Source of the DNA: an uncultured Treponema sp.
Lineage (GTDB): Bacteria; Spirochaetota; Spirochaetia; Treponematales; Treponemataceae
Length of the DNA stretch: 6,339 nt
Assembly (NCBI RefSeq): GCF_938029485.1
Contig: NZ_CALHGC010000281.1
Location: 1-6,339 of the forward strand
Direction of reading: 5' to 3'
How positions within the stretch are numbered: position 1 is the first letter of the stretch; each line of letters starts with the position of its first letter. Under the pieces are notes generated by a model. The model had not been told where the DNA came from, did not search any database, and saw only the letters and a program-made list of their open reading frames with translations. A program made the translations under genes and the position numbers. Shown here piece by piece: positions 1 through 6,284 of the stretch.

Positions 1-4
1 AACT

Positions 5-56
5 GCGATGTTTAAAATTAAGTCATTATTGTATAAAGACTTAATTTTAAACTCGC
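5..56. repeat. AT-rich inverted repeat at the left edge
   Basis: The 15-bp arms GTTTAAAATTAAGTC (10-24) and GACTTAATTTTAAAC (38-52) are exact reverse complements separated by 13 nt. After one bulged base (T9), GCGA (5-8) also pairs with TCGC (53-56). The loop contains TATAAA (32-37), a possible -10 element. There is no T-run after the right arm, so this is not a normal intrinsic terminator. It could be an operator around a promoter, a hairpin after a gene outside the window, or part of a dispersed repeat; the sequence does not decide. Confidence 0.7.
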
Positions 57-95
57 GGGGATGGCGAAAAAGTAACCAACTTTTGAGGCATCCCC
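57..95 (+). other. Second hairpin in the leader of the dipeptidase gene
   Basis: GGGGATG (57-63) pairs with CATCCCC (89-95), and within it AAAAGT (68-73) pairs with ACTTTT (79-84) around loop AACCA, separated by a small internal loop. It begins directly after the first inverted repeat. If transcription starts upstream, this would be a structured 5' leader of the dipeptidase mRNA. No known riboswitch class was recognised, and the role is unknown. Confidence 0.45.
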
Positions 96-181
96 AGCGC
101 CGGCAAAAAAAGCTGTTGAGAAAGACATGGGTGCGGAAGCGGATTCATAATTCATAATTAAGAACGAAGGAGCGTTTAAAT

Positions 182-1621
182 ATGAACAACACACATCATC
201 AAGCTTGTACCACCGTATTGGTCGGGAAAAAGGCCTCTGTTGACGGGTCGGTGATGATTGCCCGCAACGAGGATTTTCATGAAGCGGTTTCGGTTAAGCT
301 TTTTACCCTAATGCCCGCAAGCGAGGTAAAAAACCGTACTTATACGTCGAAGAACACCGGCGTTACCGTTGCGCTACCGGAGAAAGCGCTCCGCTGTACA
401 TCCACGCCTCAGGCATTTCAGCTGCTGAAGGGCGATGAAGGAGAATACGGAGAAGCAGGCATCAACGAAAAGAATATTGCCGTCAGCTCAACCGAAAGCG
501 TATACGGCAATCCTCGCGTGCTGGCTTACGATCCACTCGTACCGGACGGTATCGGGGAAGATTCGATCAACAGCATCGTGGCGCCGTTCATCGGTTCCGC
601 ACGGGACGGAGTTGCATTTTTAGGAAAACTGATTGCACAGTACGGTTCGGCGGAAGGTAACGGTATTCTCTTTGCCGATGCGGACGAAGCATGGTATATG
701 GAAATCCCGTGCGGGCATTATTGGGTAGCGCAGCGTATTCCCGATGACTGCTATGCGGTTGCCCCCAATCAGGTCAGTATCGAAAAAATCGACTTTTCAA
801 ATGAGCATGATTTTATGTGGGCGGATGGTATTCAGGCATTTGTCGAAGAGCATAAGCTCAATCCCGACCGCGAAGGTTTCAACTTCCGGCATATTTTCGG
901 CACCTCAACCGAAAAAGACCGTGTGTACAACACGCCGCGCGCATGGTTCGCACAAAAATATTTGAACCCCGAAATAGAGCAAAGTCCCGTATCCAACGAT
1001 ATCCCCTTTATCAGAAAGGCGAGCAGGCTGATTTCGGTAGAAGATGTGCAGTATATCTTGAGTTCGCATTACAACGAAACCGTCTACGATCCGATCGGTA
1101 CGGCGGGAACCGACTATGAAAAAACACGGTTTAGAGGCATTTCTCTTTCCCGCACGGCGGAATCCCATATCCTCCAGCTGCGTTCCGGCGTACCGGAAGG
1201 CATGGCTGCTATTCAGTGGCTGGCGTTCGGCACCACCGCCTTTACCCCCTATGTGCCGTTTTTTACCAACGTCAGCGACACGCCGAAAATCTACAAAAAA
1301 AAGACGGCGACCGTTTCGCTCGAAAACGCCTATTGGCTGTTTAAAATCCTCGGGTTTCTGACCGAAAGCCGCTATCAAGCCTTCCGCGATGCAAATACAA
1401 CTTATTTACACGAGATGCAAACGTACGGGTTTAAACGAGTCAGTGAAATAACCGAAGCGGGTAAATCTCTGACAGGAGAACAGTTGACCGATTTCCTCAC
1501 CGCGGAAAACGAAAAAACCGCCGCTTACGTTATTAAAAAGACCAAAGGCTTGATTGCACAGCTGATGCTGGAATCGTTTAACTATTCAAAGCTCAGCTTC
1601 AAAATGGATAAGAACCTGTAA
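182..1621 (+). CDS. pepD: C69 (U34) family cytosolic dipeptidase
   Basis: Predicted Ntn-hydrolase dipeptidase that splits dipeptides in the cytoplasm, the last step of peptide use. The 479-residue product is of normal length for the PepD/PepDA-type family. The signature is at the N-terminus: Ala8-Cys9-Thr-Thr-Val-Leu-Val-Gly-Lys-Lys-Ala followed by Asp21-Gly-Ser and Ile-Ala-Arg-Asn-Glu-Asp (26-31). In this family the Cys becomes the N-terminal nucleophile after removal of a short propeptide, here eight residues. Further family-like stretches are GINEKNIAVSSTES (93-106) and GNGILFADADEAWYMEI (159-175). There is no signal peptide or membrane segment. The ATG is supported by GAAGGAG at 166-172, nine bases upstream. 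No clear promoter was found besides a TATAAA at 32-37. The 3' end overlaps the convergent KamA-like gene. Family assignment is strong; exact substrate preference is unknown. Confidence 0.92.
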   Translation: MNNTHHQACTTVLVGKKASVDGSVMIARNEDFHEAVSVKLFTLMPASEVKNRTYTSKNTGVTVALPEKALRCTSTPQAFQLLKGDEGEYGEAGINEKNIAVSSTESVYGNPRVLAYDPLVPDGIGEDSINSIVAPFIGSARDGVAFLGKLIAQYGSAEGNGILFADADEAWYMEIPCGHYWVAQRIPDDCYAVAPNQVSIEKIDFSNEHDFMWADGIQAFVEEHKLNPDREGFNFRHIFGTSTEKDRVYNTPRAWFAQKYLNPEIEQSPVSNDIPFIRKASRLISVEDVQYILSSHYNETVYDPIGTAGTDYEKTRFRGISLSRTAESHILQLRSGVPEGMAAIQWLAFGTTAFTPYVPFFTNVSDTPKIYKKKTATVSLENAYWLFKILGFLTESRYQAFRDANTTYLHEMQTYGFKRVSEITEAGKSLTGEQLTDFLTAENEKTAAYVIKKTKGLIAQLMLESFNYSKLSFKMDKNL

Positions 1622-2699
1622 AAAACTTAGGATAAGTATAGCTCTTTCCGTCTATACCCCGTGCCGAAAAACGGCCGTCTTTTAATGGGGAGATAATATC
1701 CTCATAGCGCAGTAGGGCGGAAAGCGGGAATTTTCCGCCGCCGTTCGGTAAATCGACTGCAAATTGCGGTAACGATAAACCGGAAAGGTTTTTGCGTAAG
1801 GCTTTCCATATAAGCGCGGCTTTTTCAAGCGGTACACGAAAATGCGCCGTTCCCCGCGCCAAATCCGTTTGGAACAGATACCCGGGTTTTATCCCCATAC
1901 ATACCAGTGCATGAAAAAGCTCCGCAAGGACGGCGGGTTCATCATTAACGCCGCGCAGCAATACGGTCTGGGTTTGCACCGGAATCCCCGAATCGATACA
2001 GCGGATTAAGGCTTGCCGCTGCGCCGTGCCGAGTTCCGCCGGATGATTTATATGAGCAATCACCCAGAGCGGACGGACGGATCTGAGCAGCGTCAAAAGC
2101 TCTTCGGTAAAAAGCTCCGGTGCAAAGACCGGCGCACGGGTGCAGAGGCGGAGCAGCAAATCGGGACGGACGGAACGGAGGCATTCCAACAGATGCTTTA
2201 TTTGCTCAAAACTACCGCTCATCGGGTCTCCGCCCGAAACCAGAATTTCCTGTACTTCGGGGTGTGTTTTAAGATATGCTGTTACCGTTCCGATTTGCTT
2301 ATCGGAAATAAAGCCGCTTGAGCGGGCGGTAAATTCACGCCGGAAACAGTACCGGCAATACGAGATGCAGCGGCCGGTACTCAATAGCAGCACGCGGTTC
2401 GGATATTGGTGTACCAGATACGGGGTAACGCAATAGCGCGCCTCGCCGAGCGGGTCGCCCCGCTCTTCCTCCGACACGATCTGTTCGTCGTCGGAGGAAA
2501 GAACCTGCCGACGCAGCGCAGCAGCGGCGGCAGGTTCTGCGGAGGTAATCAAGGCCTTAAACGCCGGCGAAACATATTCCGGCAATCGAATAACCGTACC
2601 GGAAGTATGCTCATTTCGCCAATCATCATTCCAACGATTATCACCCCGGCTATCATCATCCGGTGCGGCGTCCATACCTCCGTCACACTTACAGCGCAT
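1599..2699 (-). CDS. kamA: KamA-family radical SAM protein, lysine 2,3-aminomutase-like
   Basis: Radical SAM, PLP-dependent aminomutase-family protein of 366 residues. The cluster motif CxxxCxxC is Cys111-x3-Cys115-x2-Cys118, followed by Phe-Arg120-Arg. SGGDPM (155-160) is the family's GGD-type SAM motif. Near the C-terminus, FAVDLPNGGGK (313-323) matches the LAM PGGGGK motif whose Lys (here 323) binds PLP. The two Asp residues that hold the substrate lysine amino group in clostridial LAM have counterparts in TDLARG (Asp279) and AVDLP (Asp316); presence of both favours a lysine mutase over the EF-P modifier EpmB, which from memory lacks the second. It is shorter than clostridial LAM (about 416) and lacks its C-terminal Cys-rich tail. 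Its ATG overlaps the M20 gene by 11 bp, suggesting coupling; GGAG (2703-2706) sits only 3 nt before it. Residues 1-35 are Asp/Asn-rich and unconserved in look, so the true start may be downstream. Confidence 0.85.
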   Translation of the reverse strand: MRCKCDGGMDAAPDDDSRGDNRWNDDWRNEHTSGTVIRLPEYVSPAFKALITSAEPAAAAALRRQVLSSDDEQIVSEEERGDPLGEARYCVTPYLVHQYPNRVLLLSTGRCISYCRYCFRREFTARSSGFISDKQIGTVTAYLKTHPEVQEILVSGGDPMSGSFEQIKHLLECLRSVRPDLLLRLCTRAPVFAPELFTEELLTLLRSVRPLWVIAHINHPAELGTAQRQALIRCIDSGIPVQTQTVLLRGVNDEPAVLAELFHALVCMGIKPGYLFQTDLARGTAHFRVPLEKAALIWKALRKNLSGLSLPQFAVDLPNGGGKFPLSALLRYEDIISPLKDGRFSARGIDGKSYTYPKFFTGSYPF

Positions 2700-3924
2700 C
2701 GACTCCGTACATCAATGCCGCCAGTACCTGTGCATCGTCAATTAAGTTTTTCATAATGCAGTATTCATTCGGCTGATGCGCCATATCGTCGAGCGTGCTC
2801 CATACGACGGCATTAAAGCCTGCCTGACGGAGCGGAGCCGCAACGGTTCCTCCGCCGATACCGATGGTTTGCGTTTTTTTGCCGTGTATTTTTTCGATAG
2901 CCTTTGACAGCATCGTAACAACCTCGGCATCAACAGGCGTTGCAGGTGATTCCGCCGAATCATCGATAATTAACTCTACTTGTACGCCGTATTTTGCTTC
3001 TATCGCACTTGCCTCAACTTTTATCTTCTCCATCACTTCCGCAACAGTGTAACAAGGAAGTATACGGCAATCCATATAAAACACATCATCGCCCGGAATG
3101 GTGTTGATGTTCGGGATATTCGCTTCTTTTTTTGTCGGCTGCAAGGTCGAATACGGAGGCTCGAATAAATTATCCTGCTTTGAAAACACCTTTTCCAAAG
3201 CATTCAACCGGAGCGCCAAATCCGCCGCCGCAATGTGTGCATTCTTTCCTAAATCGGGACGTGAGGCGTGCGTTTGCACTCCATGCACCACAACCTTTAA
3301 CCACAACAGGTTCTTTTCCGCAACTTCAATTGTCTCGCCCGAAGGATCTCCCCCATCAGGAACAACGATAATATCCTGCGGCTTAAACAGCTGATGATTA
3401 TTCAGAAGATAAATAATCCCGTATCTCGAACCCACTTCTTCATCGGCGACAAACAACAATTTTACGGTATACGCAGGCTGAATCTTTAATGCAAGAAATG
3501 CATAAGCGGCAAATACCGCTCCGGTCAGTCCTTGCTGGTTATCCTCGACACCGCGCCCGATAATTTTATCACCGTCCTGCTTCAGTACCCACGGATCGCT
3601 TTCCCATTTTGCCAGCTCTCCGGGAGGCACCACATCGGTATGCGCCATAATCCAGACGCGTTTTGAATCGTCTTTGCCCGGAATGGTAACCACAAGATTC
3701 GGTCTGATACCGGAGGATACCCGCGTATCTGGTGCATCGAACCGTTCAAATTGAGTAAAGCCGAGCTTTTTTAAATACGCTTCCAGCGCTTCGCATTTTT
3801 TCAATTCCCCGTCGCCGTCCGACTCCGGAGCCATGGCAGGAATGGAGCACAAAAGCCGTTCAAGCTCAATCATCTTATCTTTTTGTTGAGCGATAAAATC
3901 TTTAACCGATAAAAAATTTGACAT
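2689..3924 (-). CDS. M20 family metallopeptidase (Sapep/PepV-like dipeptidase)
   Basis: Zinc-dependent M20 (ArgE/DapE/ACY1/CPG2) hydrolase of 411 residues, probably a cytosolic dipeptidase or aminoacylase-type enzyme. All metal and catalytic residues are visible: His95-x-Asp97 in MAHTDVVP, bridging Asp128 in GRGVEDNQQG, Glu162-Glu163 in VADEEVGS (162 the likely general base), Asp190 in VVPDGGD, and His384 in DMAHQPNEY near the end. The central lid/dimerisation domain lies about 205-325 and includes HGVQTHASRPDLGKNAH (214-230). There is no signal peptide. The start is supported by GGAGG (3929-3933), four bases from ATG. It is the first gene of a two-gene unit with the KamA-like gene. A possible promoter lies at 4041-4069. 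Substrate cannot be told from sequence; the PNEY motif after the metal His resembles M20 dipeptidases more than DapE or ArgE. Confidence 0.9.
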   Translation of the reverse strand: MSNFLSVKDFIAQQKDKMIELERLLCSIPAMAPESDGDGELKKCEALEAYLKKLGFTQFERFDAPDTRVSSGIRPNLVVTIPGKDDSKRVWIMAHTDVVPPGELAKWESDPWVLKQDGDKIIGRGVEDNQQGLTGAVFAAYAFLALKIQPAYTVKLLFVADEEVGSRYGIIYLLNNHQLFKPQDIIVVPDGGDPSGETIEVAEKNLLWLKVVVHGVQTHASRPDLGKNAHIAAADLALRLNALEKVFSKQDNLFEPPYSTLQPTKKEANIPNINTIPGDDVFYMDCRILPCYTVAEVMEKIKVEASAIEAKYGVQVELIIDDSAESPATPVDAEVVTMLSKAIEKIHGKKTQTIGIGGGTVAAPLRQAGFNAVVWSTLDDMAHQPNEYCIMKNLIDDAQVLAALMYGVDAL

Positions 3925-4040
3925 ACAACCTCCACATACGTAATGAAATATACGGTAACCCTGTTCGAAAACTGCCGTTGCGGAATAGGTTACCTTGAAT
4001 GCACCTCTCAGGAGCAGAGCAAGCCTTGAGATGCGTTGTT

Positions 4041-4069
4041 ACTATATCATATTGGCGGCTATTCTGCAA
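4041..4069 (-). promoter_or_regulatory. Candidate sigma-70-type promoter for the M20-kamA unit
   Basis: On the minus strand, TATAGT (4041-4046) matches the -10 consensus at five of six positions and lies 17 bp from TTGCAG (4064-4069), which matches -35 at only three of six. This would give a leader of about 110 nt before the M20 start codon. The spacing is right but the -35 is weak, and treponemal promoter rules are poorly known. Confidence 0.4.
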
Positions 4070-4074
4070 ACGTA

Positions 4075-4100
4075 TCAAAATCGGTGTGTCAAAATCGGTG
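4075..4100. repeat. 12-bp direct repeat upstream of the M20 promoter candidate
   Basis: TCAAAATCGGTG occurs exactly at 4075-4086 and 4089-4100, a 14-bp period, just upstream (minus strand) of the -35 candidate. It could be a pair of regulator half-sites or a small tandem duplication. Confidence 0.6.
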
Positions 4101-4133
4101 AAGAGGTTTTAAGCGAAAGATTTGAATCAACAT

Positions 4134-4235
4134 AGGGGCTGTCCAAAAACTGAAAGCCTATCGGCTTTTCCTGTAAGGAAATGATTTGTCATATCCGCAA
4201 AGCGGATTGCGTAACAATTTTTGGACAGCGGCCCT
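4134..4235. repeat. Hairpin-rich element bounded by 12-bp inverted repeats
   Basis: GCTGTCCAAAAA (4138-4149) is the exact reverse complement of TTTTTGGACAGC (4218-4229); outside these, AGGG (4134-4137) pairs with CCCT (4232-4235) around a 2-nt bulge. Inside are three short hairpins: AAAGCC/GGCTTT (4153-4168), TTTCC/GGAAA (4167-4181, sharing two bases with the first) and ATCCGC-AAA-GCGGAT (4193-4207). It has no coding capacity. The form resembles a small non-autonomous repeat (MITE or REP-like). Lying 18 bp after the LRR stop codon, it could also end the transcript that comes from that side. Confidence 0.6.
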
Positions 4236-4252
4236 GATTTTAGCGCGATCCG

Positions 4253-5125
4253 TTAAATCTCCTCATCATTATTCCCTATACGCTTATACATTTTCCAGTG
4301 TTTTTCTATTTTCGCTTTGTCAAAAGCTTGTTTGAGTGCCGGATAGGCGCTTGCGGAAGTAAAATCCTTGTGATTGCCTTCGTCGGGGTCGTCATTGTAA
4401 AGAACACATTCGGCATAATCGCTTGCTTGGCGTTGCGGTAAACCGGTCAACAATGTACGCATAGCTTCGGCATTAAGTTGATTGTTCGAGCAATCCAGGT
4501 ATCGCAAAGCGGGTAATCCTTGTACGTCAAGTGTAGTAAGTTTATTGTGGCTGCACTCCAGACTTTGCAAAGCGGGTAATCCCTGTACGTCAAGTGTAGT
4601 AAGTTTACTGTAGCTGCAATTCAGACTTTGCAAAGCGAGTAATCCCTGTACATCAAGTGTAGTAAGTTCGCCGGATATGCTCAGTCTATGCAAAGCGGTA
4701 AAGCCCTGCAAATTAAGCGTAGTAATCTTACCTCCGAAGGACAGTTCCTCCAAAGCAGTGGCGCCCTGTATATTAAGAACGGAAAGCTCAATATTACCTG
4801 CACAGTCCAAGTTTTTCAAGGAGGTTAGGCCGTGCACGTCAAGTGAGGTAAGATTATTGTTCCTGCAGTCCAGCAATTCCAAATCCGGTAAGCCCTGCAC
4901 ATTGAGTGCGGTTAATTTATTGCTATCGAAGGTGTCGCCGGCACAGAACAGCCTGGTGATGTTTCCTTTAAGGATAACGGTTGTACCGGTTGCATGCAGT
5001 ACGGTGTCCCCATAGTTGCTAAGCGCCGTTTCGGTACAACCTTCCACCGTAATGGGAGAGGAACCGCTTTCAGTTGTTAACGCCCTAATTTTGATATCAC
5101 GTTTGTCGGGGCTGAGAGTAAGCAC
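4253..5125 (-). CDS. Leucine-rich-repeat protein frame lacking its own signal peptide
   Basis: 290 residues from a GTG codon. After a short beta-rich lead (1-55; LTLSPDKRDIKIRA, SPITVEGC) come about eight repeats of 20-22 residues with pattern LxxLxCSxNxLTxLDVQGLPA at 56-81, 82-102, 103-124, 125-144, 145-164, 165-185, 186-206 and a degenerate cap from 207. The tail (231-290) is hydrophilic. Such LRRs in treponemes belong to surface lipoproteins and often bind host proteins or other bacteria (family knowledge). This frame has no signal peptide or lipobox. The GTG has no good ribosome site: GGGAG is 14 bases away. Upstream the frame stays open for 15 codons encoding a Gly-rich linker (GDGSGGGTGDS) and reaches the TGA that ends the preceding lipoprotein. 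It is therefore best read as the 3' part of an interrupted or fused lipoprotein gene, translated only by readthrough or reinitiation. No ATG occurs before residue 222. Confidence 0.7.
   Translation of the reverse strand: MLTLSPDKRDIKIRALTTESGSSPITVEGCTETALSNYGDTVLHATGTTVILKGNITRLFCAGDTFDSNKLTALNVQGLPDLELLDCRNNNLTSLDVHGLTSLKNLDCAGNIELSVLNIQGATALEELSFGGKITTLNLQGFTALHRLSISGELTTLDVQGLLALQSLNCSYSKLTTLDVQGLPALQSLECSHNKLTTLDVQGLPALRYLDCSNNQLNAEAMRTLLTGLPQRQASDYAECVLYNDDPDEGNHKDFTSASAYPALKQAFDKAKIEKHWKMYKRIGNNDEEI
4508..4693 (-). repeat. Tandem 60-63 bp repeats encoding LRR units 5-7
   Basis: Units at 4508-4570 and 4571-4633 are each 63 bp and differ at five positions; the neighbour at 4634-4693 is a 60-bp, more diverged copy. 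Each encodes one LRR turn ending LDVQGL-x-A. The near identity at DNA level, including third positions, points to recent duplication or gene conversion. Confidence 0.8.
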
Positions 5126-5144
5126 AGCACGTTGCGAATCTCCC

Positions 5145-5160
5145 GTTCCGCCGCCGGAAC
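5145..5160 (-). other. Perfect GC hairpin shortly after the in-frame TGA
   Basis: On the minus strand GTTCCG-GCGG-CGGAAC forms a 6-bp stem with a tetraloop, beginning 11 nt after the TGA at 5171-5173. It lies in the Gly-rich linker codons. Stop-codon recoding signals are often downstream hairpins, but GC-rich Gly codons also form such stems by chance, so function is uncertain. Confidence 0.4.
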
Positions 5161-5170
5161 CGTCGCCCTG

Positions 5171-6145
5171 TCAGGGAGCCGGCTTTGCCGCCAGAATTTG
5201 CTCGACGGTGGGATCACTTACCTTTTCCATTTTTAATGTTACTCTACCGGGCTGTTCCCATGTCAATTCAGTACCGTCGAACGTAACATTAAAACTCATA
5301 ACCATATAGATGTACGGTATTCCCCAATTTCCGGGCATTTTGAAAATTCCGTTGTATTGAGCCTGTTCAGAAGGATACCCCGATCCTTTTAGTGCATGAT
5401 ACACCTTTCCGTGATCAAAGCAATAATACGGCTGCATTTGACTGCCGAGGCCCGTATCTTGCGGAAATGTTTTAAGCGGCTGTCCTTCGTTCTGTTCGGA
5501 AATCCATCTCCACACTCCCTCTATGGAAGATGGAATAAAGCGATCGGCTAAAACAACGTCCATAGAAGCGGCAGCAGTTTGGTATGCGTGCAGCTGTTCA
5601 AGCGGTACCAGTATGCTGCCTTTTCCCAGTCCCGTACAGCCGGCAAAAGCACCGGCGAATTTTCCCGCCTCATACGCGTATTCAAGCTGTATCGACTGAA
5701 GGTTAGTGCAGTCCTTAAAGCCGTTTTTTAAAGACGGGGTCGGACTTTGTGCAGGCAGTTTTAGGGCAACCATTTTACCGCTTTCTTTAATTATTTTTCC
5801 CAAGACACCGGCTTCGGTTGCCGTACCTGCAAGGGCCGCAGACGGTACACCCGTTACTTCAATGCGGTTTATCTCTGTCGGCGAGGCGGTGTTTGTAAGG
5901 TAAGTCTTTAAATCGGCTCCGTTTGTGCCGAAGGATACCGGTGTAAAGCCGGGTGCGGGGGGAAAATCTCCGCCTCCGCCCGGTCCTGTGGTGGCGCCGC
6001 CGGAGCTATCTCCGTTGCTACTGCCCGCCGGCTGCTTGCAGCCGGTAAAAACCAGCGCGGCGGCAAGCAGTAATACGACTGTGATGAGCGCTGCGACTCT
6101 TTTAACGGCAAAAGCCTTGTGTTTGTTGTTGGTTGAGTTAATCAT
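5171..6145 (-). CDS. Putative treponemal surface lipoprotein
   Basis: 324 residues from the ATG at 6145. The start is decided by GGAGGA at 6150-6155, four bases upstream; an in-frame TTG at 6157 lies across this ribosome site and is rejected. Positively charged residues (HK, KR) precede a hydrophobic core (about 17-34) and the lipobox-like FTG-Cys36, a relaxed spirochete form, so the product should be exported and lipidated. A Ser/Gly/Pro linker follows (37-66). Residues 139-180 (NGFKDCTNLQSI ... AFAGCTGL) resemble BspA-type leucine-rich repeats. Residues 209-309 (EGVWRW ... YYCFDHGKVYHAL ... YNGIF ... VTLKMEKV) look like a small beta-barrel, lipocalin-like domain seen in treponemal lipoproteins; this is a judgement by eye. 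The frame ends KPAP-TGA and continues after the TGA into the Gly-rich linker and LRR frame, so the protein may be a truncated form of a longer one. Ligand unknown. Confidence 0.75.
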   Translation of the reverse strand: MINSTNNKHKAFAVKRVAALITVVLLLAAALVFTGCKQPAGSSNGDSSGGATTGPGGGGDFPPAPGFTPVSFGTNGADLKTYLTNTASPTEINRIEVTGVPSAALAGTATEAGVLGKIIKESGKMVALKLPAQSPTPSLKNGFKDCTNLQSIQLEYAYEAGKFAGAFAGCTGLGKGSILVPLEQLHAYQTAAASMDVVLADRFIPSSIEGVWRWISEQNEGQPLKTFPQDTGLGSQMQPYYCFDHGKVYHALKGSGYPSEQAQYNGIFKMPGNWGIPYIYMVMSFNVTFDGTELTWEQPGRVTLKMEKVSDPTVEQILAAKPAP

Positions 6146-6149
6146 AGAT

Positions 6150-6155
6150 TCCTCC
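6150..6155 (-). promoter_or_regulatory. Ribosome binding site fixing the lipoprotein start
   Basis: GGAGGA on the minus strand, four bases before ATG (6143-6145). It overlaps the alternative TTG start at 6155-6157, which makes that start untenable. Confidence 0.8.
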
Positions 6156-6171
6156 AAATGGTTTTATTTGC

Positions 6172-6220
6172 AAAAATAAAAAAAGCGCATCAAAAGGAAT
6201 ACATTTCTTTCGGTGCGCTT
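6172..6220 (-). terminator. Intrinsic terminator or attenuator in the lipoprotein leader
   Basis: On the minus strand AAGCGCA (6220-6214) pairs with TGCGCTT (6189-6183), with two further outer-loop pairs and an A/T-rich inner stem (GAAAGAA with TTCCTTT, one bulge). The stem runs directly into TTTTTTTATTTTT (6184-6172). This is the classic shape of a Rho-independent terminator. Only 16 bases lie between the T-tract and the lipoprotein ribosome site, which leaves no room for a full promoter after it. It either ends a gene to the right of the window or controls readthrough into the lipoprotein gene. Confidence 0.7.
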
Positions 6221-6284
6221 GTTGTACAAGAGTTTGAGGAAAATAAAAATGGTGTTGTTTGAGCGAAAATTTAGTTAGGCATGA

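Larger units (their letters stand above)
3925..4252. other. Gene-free stretch between the LRR frame and the M20 gene
   Basis: No credible coding region. It holds, from left to right: the M20 ribosome binding site; a 7-bp inverted repeat GGTAACC (3954-3960) / GGTTACC (3988-3994) that would fall in the M20 mRNA leader; a promoter candidate for the minus strand; a 12-bp direct repeat; and a hairpin-rich repeat-like element. The last three are listed separately. Confidence 0.7.

Noticed and set aside
61..150. Mini-ORFs (MAKK at 61-75; a 7-codon frame at 127-150) as leader peptides
   Set aside because: Neither has a convincing ribosome binding site, and neither contains a run of regulatory codons.
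144..157. TTCATAA tandem pair before the dipeptidase ribosome site as a promoter -10
   Set aside because: The nearest -35-like TTGAGA (116-121) is 24 bp or more away, so no proper promoter can be drawn.
905..1378. A 157-codon open frame on the minus strand
   Set aside because: It lies wholly inside the well-supported C69 dipeptidase gene, has an Arg/Phe-rich composition of no known family and shows no sign of being a gene.
2013..2756. Several plus-strand open frames antisense to the KamA-like gene
   Set aside because: They overlap a gene with clear catalytic motifs and have no recognisable protein features.
5171..5173. TGA as a selenocysteine codon
   Set aside because: It falls in a Pro/Gly linker without redox context, and the following stem is short and GC-rich without the features of a bacterial SECIS; kept only as a remote alternative.
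6146..6157. TTG start for the lipoprotein four codons upstream of ATG
   Set aside because: It overlaps the GGAGGA ribosome site that serves the ATG at 6145.
5925..6179. An 84-codon plus-strand frame antisense to the lipoprotein start
   Set aside because: Pro-rich sequence is the reverse reading of the lipoprotein's Gly-rich linker; it is a shadow frame.
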